A DNA stretch of 64,000 nucleotides, taken from Fragilariopsis cylindrus CCMP1102 (lineage: Eukaryota > Bacillariophyta > Bacillariophyceae > Bacillariales > Bacillariaceae). Below the pieces are notes generated by a model that was given only the letters and a program-made list of their open reading frames with translations, searched no databases and was not told the origin of the DNA. Of this stretch, positions 33,119 through 42,563 are shown piece after piece (the first letter of the stretch is position 1; each line of letters opens with the position of its first letter). A program made the translations under genes and the position numbers. Location: positions 248,001 through 312,000 of the forward strand of contig FMBT01000311.1 of NCBI GenBank assembly GCA_900095095.1, read 5' to 3'.

Positions 33119-33948
33119 CTCGTAGTCGTCGTTCTTCTTCTTGTTGTCGTTGTTCTTCTTCTTCTTGTTTGATTTGAAAGTCGCTGTCGTTGTTGCTGTA
33201 GCTGTTTGTTGTAGCTGTTTGTTGTAGCTGTTGCTGTTGCTGTAGCTGTTGTAGCTATCGTAGCTGTTGTAGCTGTTGTTGGGTGCGTATTAGTGTGCTT
33301 TTCACAAATGAGAATACTAATGATTATGAGAAGAGGCAACGTTAGAGAAGAACGTTGTTCTCTGCATTAACAATTTGTTGTGTTACTGTCCGCTGAAGGA
33401 AGGAAAGGTACTAAAAGTGAAATAAAATCAGTAGTAGCGTGGTAGCACCAATGTTCACTCAAAAAAGGAATACCACATACAATATATGTTAAATCAATGA
33501 CATTTAATCTTGTTGTTATAAATGACTACACCCATAATAGCTTCATACAAGTGCTATGAGAAGCGGTTCATTATGAAAGTTCAGTCTGCTCTTCAACCTA
33601 ACTTTCGCTCTATACATTTTCTACAGAATTGTACGACAACAACAAAAACTGAAAAGAAGATTGAAAGAGATATGAGTTAGTCCTTCAAACAGAATTTGAA
33701 AAAACGAGAATAACTACGAATATCTCTTAGTATTTTTATTTTCGTATTGATGTTAGGTTGAGAGACAGACGCGCAGCTTCAATTTAACGGTTCTTATATA
33801 ATTCGATTCGAATGATCTATATATGTTAAATGTTAGCTATCAAACAAAGAGACATAACAATAGTAGTTTAATCTTCTATGGACTAGATAGATTCGGTGGT
33901 TTAGTGACTCTCATAATTATAAATAAGGCGAAGGACATACTAATAATA

Positions 33949-34125
33949 TTACAATAAATAAAACGTACGCGACGACGACAAAGGGTGGCATACAATATAT
34001 CCTCCGCAATATATCACGATTAAAAAAGCAAAAAACCCCATTACCAACGAAACATACAACAAACTGTCTTGCCAAGAGTCACTAGAAACTTCTTGGGCGT
34101 AGTTGGCAATTTTCAATTTTATCAT
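33949..34125 (-). CDS. Possible small single-helix membrane protein
   Basis: From ATG 34125 the frame encodes 58 residues. MIKLKIANYAQEVSSDSWQD is followed by a strong transmembrane helix (LLYVSLVMGFFAFLIVIYCG) and a short tail (CHPLSSSRTFYLL). The amphipathic start and compact helix look protein-like, and it could also be a final exon of a larger gene. No family is recognised. Confidence 0.35.
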   Translation of the reverse strand: MIKLKIANYAQEVSSDSWQDSLLYVSLVMGFFAFLIVIYCGGYIVCHPLSSSRTFYLL

Positions 34126-34884
34126 TCGACTCAATCGAATAGAATAGAATCACAAAAAGAAACTCTACGACTACTACAGTATGGTACATTGTCAATCGAA
34201 CTCTTACTTGTAAAAGCAGGCATCAACCTTTTCTTTGATTGGATTCATATATGATAATATATCCTACCTACTACACTATATATATTTCAAGTATATAATA
34301 AATCAAATTTGAATGGAAATGACTGCATAGCAGGGTCCAGTCTAGACTGACTAGTGACTTACTTACAACATCTTAACATTTCGAAAACTCAAAGCATGAA
34401 ACACACATCATCATCATGTTTGTACATGTATTCGATCAGCTAGCCACAGCCAGTTGTTCAATTGAATTAAAATAAACCATGACACAATAATATGAGAGAA
34501 ATGATGATGATGATGATGGAGACAGTGATGATCCGCCTACCCAAGATCAATGTTATGATGAAGGTGCAAGGATGTTATCATTGCTTATAGTAGGAGAGTT
34601 AATTATGTAACACTCAATTGGTTTTTTCTTAGAAAACACGTTAAATATACCCATTGGTAATGGGCATTAAGGTTTGGGTGAGTGCGCAGCCATTAAGATC
34701 AACCCACCCAGTGACAAGTCTGTGAGCCAATTAGACAAATCATCAATAATAATACATAAAAAAGCCAATTAGTTCAAGTTTTTCTAAACGGCAAGCTAGT
34801 GAAGCTAATGAAGCTAGTGAAGAAGCTAGAAGAAGAACTGCAATCACCAGCAGCATGGAACACATGTACTGACATGCATTCTTG

Positions 34885-34978
34885 CCTCCTAAAAGGAACA
34901 AGTTTAAGCCACTAAAAACTTCTCAACATTACCTCCTAAAAGAAACAAGTTTAAGCCACTAAAAACTTCTCAACATTA
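34885..34978 (+). repeat. 47-base tandem duplication
   Basis: The unit cctcctaaaaggaacaagtt plus 27 further bases, ending caacatta, occurs at 34885-34931 and 34932-34978 with a single difference (ggaac/gaaac). It is recent. Confidence 0.9.
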
Positions 34979-35189
34979 CAATCGTTAAGGGGGCTAGCTC
35001 AATGCAGATGGGAAATAATTTTACCACAAAAGTTACTGGTCTGTCTGCCCAAGGTTAACCTAACGCAAGGTATTGTGTGTAGTAGCTAATTGCCCCTAGA
35101 GCAACGAGAGGGAACATGCCAGGGAATGCTGCTAAGCGTTTGAATATATTTGATTACTGTACTTACAATTATGCCCGGCCTGGACTGGT

Positions 35190-35600
35190 TTTCCTACTAT
35201 CGGCTTTAGTCAAGTGGTGTGCAAGTGACTCAGTACACCCTTGCAAAACCACTGGGGATTGTTCTGTGTAAGTGTATGTTCTTACTTTTTTACTTGCATG
35301 TCCTGGTTCCCAGTAGATTCTAAATTGGCGCTGTACTACTCTATATTTCAACCAAATAAAATCTCATGCTTTGCTTTGCTTTGGTTCTGTTTGATTGTAC
35401 CGTCATTCATAATTTTTCCTTCTGCTGCATTGTTATTTGTTCTCATTGATTGAGTGCTGCTGGTTGAATATTTCCTGATTCTTCACATGTTATTCTTAAT
35501 GGGAGCATTTTTTTTGGATTCATAAATAATGCTCCTACCTCTGCTTCTGCTGATGATGACATTACTAACTCTATTATTTTTGCTATTACTGAGATTACAC
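35190..35600 (-). mobile_element. Decayed Ty1/copia retrotransposon fragment (RNase H end)
   Basis: Minus-strand translation across several frames matches the end of a copia polyprotein. VMSSSAEAEVGALFMN is the RNase H signature, normally ...MSSAAEAE.GALF. Then come PLRITCEESGNIQPAALNQ, SKAKQSMRFYLVEI, RQFRIYWEPGH and finally YTYTEQSPVVLQGCTE. In-frame stops and at least two frame changes interrupt it, so it is dead. Integrase and most of reverse transcriptase are absent. A matching pair of LTRs was not found. Confidence 0.75.
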
Positions 35601-35692
35601 CATTTGATTATTTGTGATTTTTTCCTGTGATTACCCGTGTATGTATGTGAATCCACCTGCTCTGTTCCTTGCTTCTGATACCAATAGGTATG

Positions 35693-35952
35693 TGTTAATA
35701 ACAACCTTTTGAGTTTGAACAACCGTTGTATTGCAATAGCAATAGTAATAGATATATCTACAGAGAGTTTAACCACCATCCGGAAGGTAGGTCCGTATTT
35801 AAGAAGGGTGAATAGCCTGGTACAACAACCGCAGCTCTCTTTCAAGGGAAGTGAATAGCAACCCTCACAGTCATAATAGAATCTTACAGTACTAAGAGTA
35901 AGACTATTAGAATCCTGTTTCACGATCGTTGGTGAAACGTAAAAGATTAACA
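35693..35952 (-). mobile_element. Possible LTR-like segment
   Basis: A 260-base segment has ends TGTTAAT...ATTAACA, inverted and TG..CA like an LTR. It lies beside a tggtatcagaag motif (minus strand, about 35674-35685) resembling the initiator-tRNA primer site used by copia elements. No target-site duplication is visible and no second copy was found. Confidence 0.3.
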
Positions 35953-36147
35953 GTCGCATTTCTATCTAGAAGAACTACTGATCAACTTTCTCTGGATTCA
36001 TACTGAACAACAAAAGAACAGGAGATCCAATTAAGTGTAATTGATATTATTGAATTAACAATCTCTAAAGAAATCTAAGATAATTACAATAAAACCTCAC
36101 CTCAAGTCTTACCGAATAAGCAACTAAGAGAAGTCATTCAACAGTGA

Positions 36148-36617
36148 ATGAGCCAGCAAGAAGAAGGAAGGAACACTACAAGTCCACTACCTGATCCAGG
36201 AAGTGATACTAGTTCACCTACATTCTTGAGAGCGGCAAGACTACCAACACATCGTTCGAAGCATCAGACGAAGAAGACTACTCCTCTCCTCTAAGAGAAG
36301 ACGTCTCTCAATTGACCTCATTGAGTAAGTCAAAGTTTCCACTACCTCAGAAAAGAAAGTGTACCAGAAGACTCAAGCACTTGCGTCCACCAACACCGGC
36401 ACATCACATCATAGTTGATACGCCACGCAAAGATCCTTTGATATACAAAGCTAATCCATCATCCATCAAGAATCAAGCAACTGAGGAAAAAGTGGAAAGT
36501 TTCTTCCGAACCAACAATGACACGCACCATAGCAAGGAAACGCTCTTCCCCGAAACCATCGATTCTTCGGAAGATGTGAAAGGTACCGAGTGCTTCCTTC
36601 GAAAAGTGCTGTCTTAA
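36148..36617 (+). pseudogene. Broken reading frame, unidentified
   Basis: ATG 36148 opens a 48-codon frame (MSQQEEGRNTTSPLPDPG) ending at 36294. A second frame, offset by two, is open from about 36211 to a stop at 36615-36617. It reads SDEEDYSSPLREDVSQLTS then KRKCTRRLKHLRPPTPAHH. The two halves look like one protein separated by a frameshift or an unrecognised intron. No domain is recognised. Confidence 0.35.
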
Positions 36618-37157
36618 TCAACTGAGGCTAATTGAAGTAGGACGGAATTACCGTGCCGGTGTTGGTAGGTGTAGAAAGGAGATTTATGCTTACAATGCTT
36701 TCTTGCTGGCATCCACATTTGATGCAGAAAGTTATAAAATATCGCAATATACGCAAACTAGCGAATATGTTGAAAGTTACTATTACAATTACAACAGACT
36801 AACGTAGTTAAGTTGATTCATAGGTTACAATTCATTTTCTATGTATTGATTGTAAAAGTGAGCAGTTGCACCAACTCGAGGAAGCGACATACATTCCTTT
36901 CGAGGTCATCTTCTTGGGTTGCTTGCGCTTCGGATTGTGCGCACTGTGCGAATGGCGAGGTTTTTTAGTTCGGGGCTAGTTGGTATAGGGCTAGTTGGTA
37001 TAGGTTTTATGGACGAGAAAAATGGCATTCGCTCTCGGGAATGATTCGTTTCGCAATTGTTCTTGTCTCCGTTGGTGTTGATGGTGGAATCAATCTTCGA
37101 GGGGAGTCCGTCGTCAGCATCTGTTCGTTCGTTCGTACGAAAGAATTGAGTTTCTAA
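36618..37157. other. Intergenic region
   Basis: No gene is supported. A 15-base unit (ggctagttggtatag) is tandemly duplicated at about 36974-37003. Confidence 0.6.
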
Positions 37158-37943
37158 TTACTGTAGCTTTTGCAAAAGTCCTCCAATCTTATTAAACAAA
37201 TCGTATTGGATGGACTTTTTCCAAGGGTTGGCCTCGGGGAATGGTAGGGGCCGGCCCAGCGCATAGAGGATGCCGTACAAACCACCCAGTCCTCCGGTAT
37301 TCCCGACGGTTCGGTCCACGACGTAACCGATGGTGTACCTGGAGATCAATCCGGTAGAATGATCGATCGTAATGCTGCAAACCTGGGGCGGGTTCACCAC
37401 CGTAATTCCGGTTCCGGAGTCCTTGGGAACAAAGGGAACCAGGGGTCCGGTGTTCTTTCCCTTACCCCGTGCCGTATACCACACACGGTTGCCCTCGAAG
37501 GGGTCGACGTGAAATCCATAGAATTCGCTCGTAAAGTCGGGAAAGGCGGCGCCGAAATCGACGCTTCCAATGGCATTCACAAACTCCTTCTTTCCGAGAG
37601 GGCCCACCACGGGTCCCTCAAAGGTAAAGGTTGGAGACAGCATTTCCGGATCTCCGCCGAGTCCACCACTCGATGCCAGGAATCGTTTCGCAATCACGAT
37701 CATTTCGTCGGTAGCGAGTGCCGTTGCTGGTCGCTTGCCGAGCTCTTCGGGTTCGTTGATGAACATGGGGAGAGACAGAATGTCTTGGTCCTCCTCGCTT
37801 GTCGCGAATGCGCTTGTGGCTGCCGCATCCGTTTCGGCGGCAATAGTTACGACTCCACGAGACGCAGAGTTCGGTTGCACAAAGGCATTGCCAACGTACG
37901 GGGACACGGCGACAAGGAACGAAATCAAACAGGCTTTCATCAT
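37158..37943 (-). CDS. Plastid-targeted SnoaL/NTF2-like protein
   Basis: The protein has 261 residues from ATG 37943 (MMKACLISFLVAVSPYVGNA); the frame upstream has only TTG. The signal peptide is followed by GNAFVQPNS, an AF cleavage motif of secondary plastid presequences, then an Ala/Thr-rich transit region. Residues about 75-240 resemble a SnoaL/NTF2-like cone: FTFEGPVVGPLGKKEFVNAI, FPDFTSEFYGFHVDP, NRVWYTARGKG, then ISRYTIGYVVDRTVGNTGGLGGL. This fold binds small hydrophobic ligands or acts as a small enzyme, and no catalytic assignment is possible. GC content and C-ending codons are clearly higher than in neighbours, as in highly expressed genes. Confidence 0.75.
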   Translation of the reverse strand: MMKACLISFLVAVSPYVGNAFVQPNSASRGVVTIAAETDAAATSAFATSEEDQDILSLPMFINEPEELGKRPATALATDEMIVIAKRFLASSGGLGGDPEMLSPTFTFEGPVVGPLGKKEFVNAIGSVDFGAAFPDFTSEFYGFHVDPFEGNRVWYTARGKGKNTGPLVPFVPKDSGTGITVVNPPQVCSITIDHSTGLISRYTIGYVVDRTVGNTGGLGGLYGILYALGRPLPFPEANPWKKSIQYDLFNKIGGLLQKLQ

Positions 37944-38827
37944 GGTGTCTTTTTTAAACAAAATTAAACGATATTATGACAATTTTATGTGTTTTCGATC
38001 ATACATGAAGTAAAGGCAGTCTGCTAGATGCACACGCCATGAATAAAGTACAGCTCTCGAGAGCGGAACCGAAAACCTTCAGATGTGATTTGTGATTATA
38101 TCTTATTTGTGTTCTGAGTCATTTTTTTGGTACAGTGTATGTATGATGAGTGTGTCGTCATTCATAACTTCATTCTGCCGTGTTTTTGTAATGTTTTTAA
38201 AAAATATTTTGCGCGCCCAATACTCGATTGATTGATTCGAATGGATCGAACGAATCAATCAGTTTATATTTGAAGGGGTTTTAGCACTACGCTAGTTGTA
38301 ACCAAAATTTGCCATTTGTCAGCACCGCAAATGACAACTTTAATCAGGGACGAAAGACAACTACAAGTGCATCAACAACGTCACCCACTTCATCAGCAAC
38401 ATAATCACCATCTGATTCTCTTACTCTTTCACCCATCCATTCACTAACATATCCACCTACTGATGCACAAATTGACTGGTTGTTATGCTACTTCAGAGTA
38501 GTTTGTCCAATAAAGATAGTTCACATTAGTTTGTGAATAAAAATACACAAAGAAGAAAAACTGATATACTACGGAACTAGATATAGTAATGTAACGACAA
38601 ATAATATTTCCTATATATCATCATGCTACACTCCATTGTACTGTTTAACGTTTTGTTTCTCTTCACTTTTTTAATATATGCATTAATTATGTATTATTGC
38701 TGTGCTTCTTTCGTTTCTAGACATTATACATTTCGTTCGTTGTTCGTTGTTCCGTATATATTGTCATTGACATTGTTGTTGATGTTGATGTTGGGGGCTA
38801 CACCGTACTTCTTGCGTAATAAAGAAT
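37944..38827. other. Intergenic region
   Basis: The region contains a gattgattcgaatggatcgaacgaatcaatc palindrome-like stretch (38228-38259). A hydrophobic plus-strand frame from 38623 runs antisense into the next gene and is not accepted. Confidence 0.55.
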
Positions 38828-39940
38828 TTATTTATCAGCCACCGACATTTGTTTTTGATAGACTCTACCAAAACATTCCAGTGGCCATAGTTTATTCATT
38901 CCACCATATTTTTCAGGCAAATGTTCTTCTGAAATATATTTCAGGAACGGTTTGAGATGTTTTTTGGTATGACTACTAGTACTCTTAGTAGATGACGATG
39001 ACAATGACGATGACTTCTTTTTCGTCTGTTTCTTCACTGCTGGTAAAAAATCTATCTTACTAACCATACGTTTGGGCATAATCAATTTCGCAAAGGACCA
39101 TATAATTGACATCCATGATGGACTATTCAAAACTAATAGTGTTCCTACTAATTGTGGATACATATTTTCCAATTCCTTACTTACCTCACCATCCCTTTTG
39201 AGATAACTACGATTTATTTTACTAAGTCGAGTACTTCCAATATCAATGATTTTACACATTTTTGTTAACTTTCCGGTACGGCGAGTCACATCATCTAATA
39301 CTTGAAAGACACATTCATTCGTATATACATTATGTTCAAGTACTTCATCATAACTAAATGCATCATGTGTTAAATCCATATCAAATGCACCCAAATCAAA
39401 TACCAATACAGTACCACGATTTGGATCGGGTTGGATAAAGAAAGCAGCATTTTCACCACAACAGTTATTCACTTTTTCCCAATGCGGTAATGGTTCTGCT
39501 GCTTCTGCACCGGCTGGCATAGACATCGATTTGAATAATGCTATATCTTGTTTATCACCACTATTCAGCATACGATACCGTAAATCAACATTATTTAATT
39601 TCCTTTCATCACGAAAAATCATTGTTTGAATAGCTGCGTCGGCTGCACCATCAAAATTATCATTATCTTTCGCATGACTTAATACATATCGTAATATCCA
39701 TATATCATCATATCGCCGATGACGACGACTAGTTGTTGCAGCAGCAGCAGCAGCAGCAGTATCATCAGTATCTTTTTTATACAATTCTTCATCCTTGATT
39801 TTGTTTCGAACATTTTCAATATCTTTGGAATGTTTTAAAAGTAGATCACTAATAAGTGGTCTTTCATCATAATCTCCGTTGTCGTCATCGTCTTCATGGG
39901 TTTCGGAAGTGGAGTTAGAGTTACCGGTAGAGGGAGACAT
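38828..39940 (-). CDS. CRAL-TRIO (Sec14-like) lipid-binding protein
   Basis: This single-exon gene encodes 370 residues. Sec14-type proteins carry phosphoinositides or other lipids between membranes. The N-terminal helical part (HSKDIENVRNKIK...RYDDIWILRYVLSHAKDND) is the CRAL-TRIO-N gate. The lipid pocket follows: GTVLVFDLGAFDMDLTHDAF, CKIIDIGSTRLSKINRSYLK, ELENMYPQLVGTLLVLNSPS and WMSIIWSFAKLIMPKRMVSKI, the usual YPE..........N.P core. LPEKYGGMNKLWP ends the fold. Ala and Ser homopolymers are lineage-type insertions. It is divergently arranged with adenylate kinase. Confidence 0.88.
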   Translation of the reverse strand: MSPSTGNSNSTSETHEDDDDNGDYDERPLISDLLLKHSKDIENVRNKIKDEELYKKDTDDTAAAAAAATTSRRHRRYDDIWILRYVLSHAKDNDNFDGAADAAIQTMIFRDERKLNNVDLRYRMLNSGDKQDIALFKSMSMPAGAEAAEPLPHWEKVNNCCGENAAFFIQPDPNRGTVLVFDLGAFDMDLTHDAFSYDEVLEHNVYTNECVFQVLDDVTRRTGKLTKMCKIIDIGSTRLSKINRSYLKRDGEVSKELENMYPQLVGTLLVLNSPSWMSIIWSFAKLIMPKRMVSKIDFLPAVKKQTKKKSSSLSSSSTKSTSSHTKKHLKPFLKYISEEHLPEKYGGMNKLWPLECFGRVYQKQMSVADK

Positions 39941-40531
39941 ATTGCTAGTTGTTCGTGGTCGTTATTGAAATAGTTACCCAGTCATTAACACAGTTATTGG
40001 TTCGTCGTTCGTTTGTTTGTTTGGTTTTGTTGTGCAACTGGTATTTGAATGATTCTTTTTATAAACTTCGGTAAAAAAATGGGATTGTGCTTGTGACGTG
40101 TCGTTGATCCTCTTTTCCAAGGATATCTACGAATAGCACGCGCTCTAGTAGTGTACAATTCTTTGAATGATTCTTTTTTTTAACTTCGCCGTACTACCGT
40201 AAAAAATTGGTTTGTGCTTGTGACGTGTCGTTGATCCTCTTTTCCAACCTATCTTAACGTTTCTTTATTATCACACTTCACCCCCTTTTCATGCTTTCCA
40301 CGTGGAATACGAATCAGTCAATTTATCTCTCTAGAAATTTTGCCCGCGTCACCACCACAAACACTTTATTCTTATTACTGTATCCTACTGCTAACTTGTT
40401 ACCGCACTAGTCCTAGCTACTAGATCTAATCGCTATTAAAGTATGACCAAGAACTACTGAAGCTGCTGTAATTAATTGTAACCTCAACGAACATAACATT
40501 CCTACTAGTAAAGCAAATAAGAATTCCCACC
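39941..40531. promoter_or_regulatory. Divergent promoter with duplicated module
   Basis: A module of about 80 bases is present at 40044-40120 and again at 40162-40247. It starts tttgaatgattctttttt and ends gtgacgtgtcgttgatcctc then ttttccaa. TGACGT is the core recognised by many bZIP factors. The copies sit 104 to 180 bases from the CRAL-TRIO start and 285 or more from adenylate kinase. Confidence 0.6.
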
Positions 40532-41858
40532 ATGATCTCTAACACCGCAAGCAATGCTTTCCGATTGGCAAGTCGTCGAGTAGCTTTCCCCCAACAGGGA
40601 AGTGCTACCGCTCAGCGTGCTGTTCGATTTTCAAGTAATGTGTTGAAAACAACTGTTGTCGAAACCAACAACAACAATCACAAAAGTAAAGTACTGTTGG
40701 CAACGTCCGTTGGATTGGTGGCTGCCATTGCCGCTATACAACAGCAACAACAAACCAACAAGACACAAACTTTGTCCACGAATAAAACTGATAACTTGTT
40801 TGGAAAATCTGCTGCGACAGCTGTAAAGGAAACGGAAGACAAATTTTGTACATATTGGCCACGGAACATCATGATATTGTTGTAAGTGTGCGTGTGTTTG
40901 TTTGTTTGTTTGTTTGTTTGTTTGTTTGTTTGTTTGTTTGTTTGTTTGTCTGTGTACAATGCAATGCATATCTATCAATAGAATTAAATGCCTTGATTGG
41001 ATTCTATTCGGCCTTTGCTATTGTCGATTTGCATATTCTTTTTTTCTCATTCCGTATTTTTCTTCTTCTTCTTTCTAATTAAAAAATCCGAATTATTCTA
41101 TGCACACCCACCATAATGACAACAACGACGCACTACATTTGCTAATGATCAATATAATTATTTATTAATGACAACCAACAAACAGCGGTCCTCCAGGTGC
41201 CGGGAAGGGTACACACGGACCTAAAATTGAAGACTTGTTAGGTATTCCAGCCCTCTCGACAGGTGATATGCTCCGTGCCGCGGTATCCGCTGGAACAGAA
41301 GTCGGGAAGCAGGCGAAGGCGGTGATGAACGCTGGTGGATTAGTCAGTGATGAAATCGTGGTGGGGATTATCCGTGACCGCATCAAGGAAAGTGATTGCC
41401 GATTTGGATTTATTTTGGATGGTTTCCCTCGTACCTTAGCCCAAACACAGGCTCTCGATAAAATGTTAGCCGAAGAGGGTGCCTGTGTCACGAAGGTGAT
41501 TGAATTAGAAGTTCCTGATTCAGTTCTAGAGGAACGTATTACCGGACGATGGATTCATAAAGCCTCTGGACGGTCCTACCATACAAAGTTCGCACCACCC
41601 AAATCAATGAAAGTTGGACCGGATAAGAAAACTCCGATCGCCGATACTATGAAGGATGATAAAACCGGTGAACCATTAATGCAACGTAGTGATGATACAG
41701 CAAGTGCACTCAAGAAGCGACTGGCTGGCTACCACAATGAAACTGTCCCTATCTTGAAACATTACCAACCAAACGGAGTTGTGAAGGCTGTGAATGCTAA
41801 TCAAGGCATGGACGGTGTTTGGACTCAAATTTTGTCCGCCCTAGAACGATCAGCTTAG
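40532..41858 (+). CDS. ADK: Adenylate kinase, mitochondrial-type leader
   Basis: Exons 40532..40881 and 41186..41858 (phase 2, TTGTT|gtaagt...aacag|CGG) give 340 residues. It interconverts 2 ADP with ATP and AMP. The P-loop spans the splice: ILF|GPPGAGKGTHG. Further motifs are STGDMLRAAVSAGTEVGKQ (AMP site), ILDGFPRTLAQTQALD, and a long LID of the AK2 class (GRWIHKASGRSYHTKFAPPK to GEPLMQRSDD), without zinc Cys. TASALKKRLAGYH completes the core. The N terminus is Arg/Ser/Ala-rich without acids, like a mitochondrial presequence (NAFRLASRRVAFPQQGS), followed by a hydrophobic stretch (VLLATSVGLVAAIAAI) near residue 52 that could be an inner-membrane anchor. The leader is unusually long (about 115 residues before the P-loop). 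Confidence 0.93.
40896..40949 (+). repeat. (TTTG)n microsatellite in the adenylate kinase intron
   Basis: About thirteen uninterrupted TTTG units begin a dozen bases after the splice donor. The intron (40882-41185) is 304 bases. Confidence 0.95.
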
Positions 41859-42563
41859 ATTAAAAAAGGAACAAGATGGATATACTGAAGGAAAGTCGGG
41901 TTTTTTCTTTCTTCACATTTATATAGAAATAAGAGTTACTGTTACTATGGTTTGGTAACCAGTGCCTTATTGATTGCCTTCCCTTGATTTATTTTGTATC
42001 CAATGCGTAATCGTCGACATCCTTTTAGATAGGGGTTCAATCTGCTGCCTTTTGTTGCTTCATCAATATGATAAGTACAAACCCAATAAACAAAACTCAA
42101 CAGCATGATGTAATGGTGTATTTTTGTATGTTATGTTGTGATGAGAACTCCAATAGTAAGTATATAAATAATAATTACATCCTTCACATATATATCAAAT
42201 AATCCCAAAAGTAAACAGAATTAGATAGATAGAGTGTGGCCTTCCAATAATAGTATGTAACCAATATTGACTCCCAACGGAAACACTGTCTGGCTTCAGT
42301 GTATTTTGTTTACAAATGAAGGAAATTCTTTCACGCAGGAAGATTGAGTGAAAGACATTGAAGCAAGTGGTTGAAAATTTCCTACTGGAAGTAGAAGCAC
42401 ATTTGTTGCGAGGTACGTACATCCATCCACGACTGAACAGTCACAAAAGCGATCAACAAAACCTTCAAAACTTAAACAAACAACACAACAGACAATAACA
42501 CAAGCACGACGAAAGTAAGAAAGCAACCCCGACAGTGAGGGAAAGAAAGTGAGATGATTCACG
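41859..42563. other. Intergenic region
   Basis: This is AT-rich DNA between adenylate kinase and the PARP16-like gene; no coding signal. Confidence 0.6.

Larger units (their letters stand above)
33119..35190. other. Gene-poor region upstream of the trailin-like gene
   Basis: The proximal 200 bases (33121-33290) are CTG/TTG/TAG trinucleotide-rich. Further out lie a possible small membrane-protein ORF (33949-34125), an agctagtgaag cluster (34793-34830) and a 47-base tandem duplication, listed separately. Confidence 0.6.

Noticed and set aside
35674-35685. Copia-type primer-binding site next to the LTR-like segment
   Set aside because: The match is short, has a mismatch and lies only about 80 bases from RNase H sequence, so it is used only as weak support.
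38623-38955. 110-residue hydrophobic plus-strand frame
   Set aside because: It overlaps the conserved C-terminal end of the CRAL-TRIO gene in antisense; hydrophobicity comes from the complement of its codons and AT-rich DNA.
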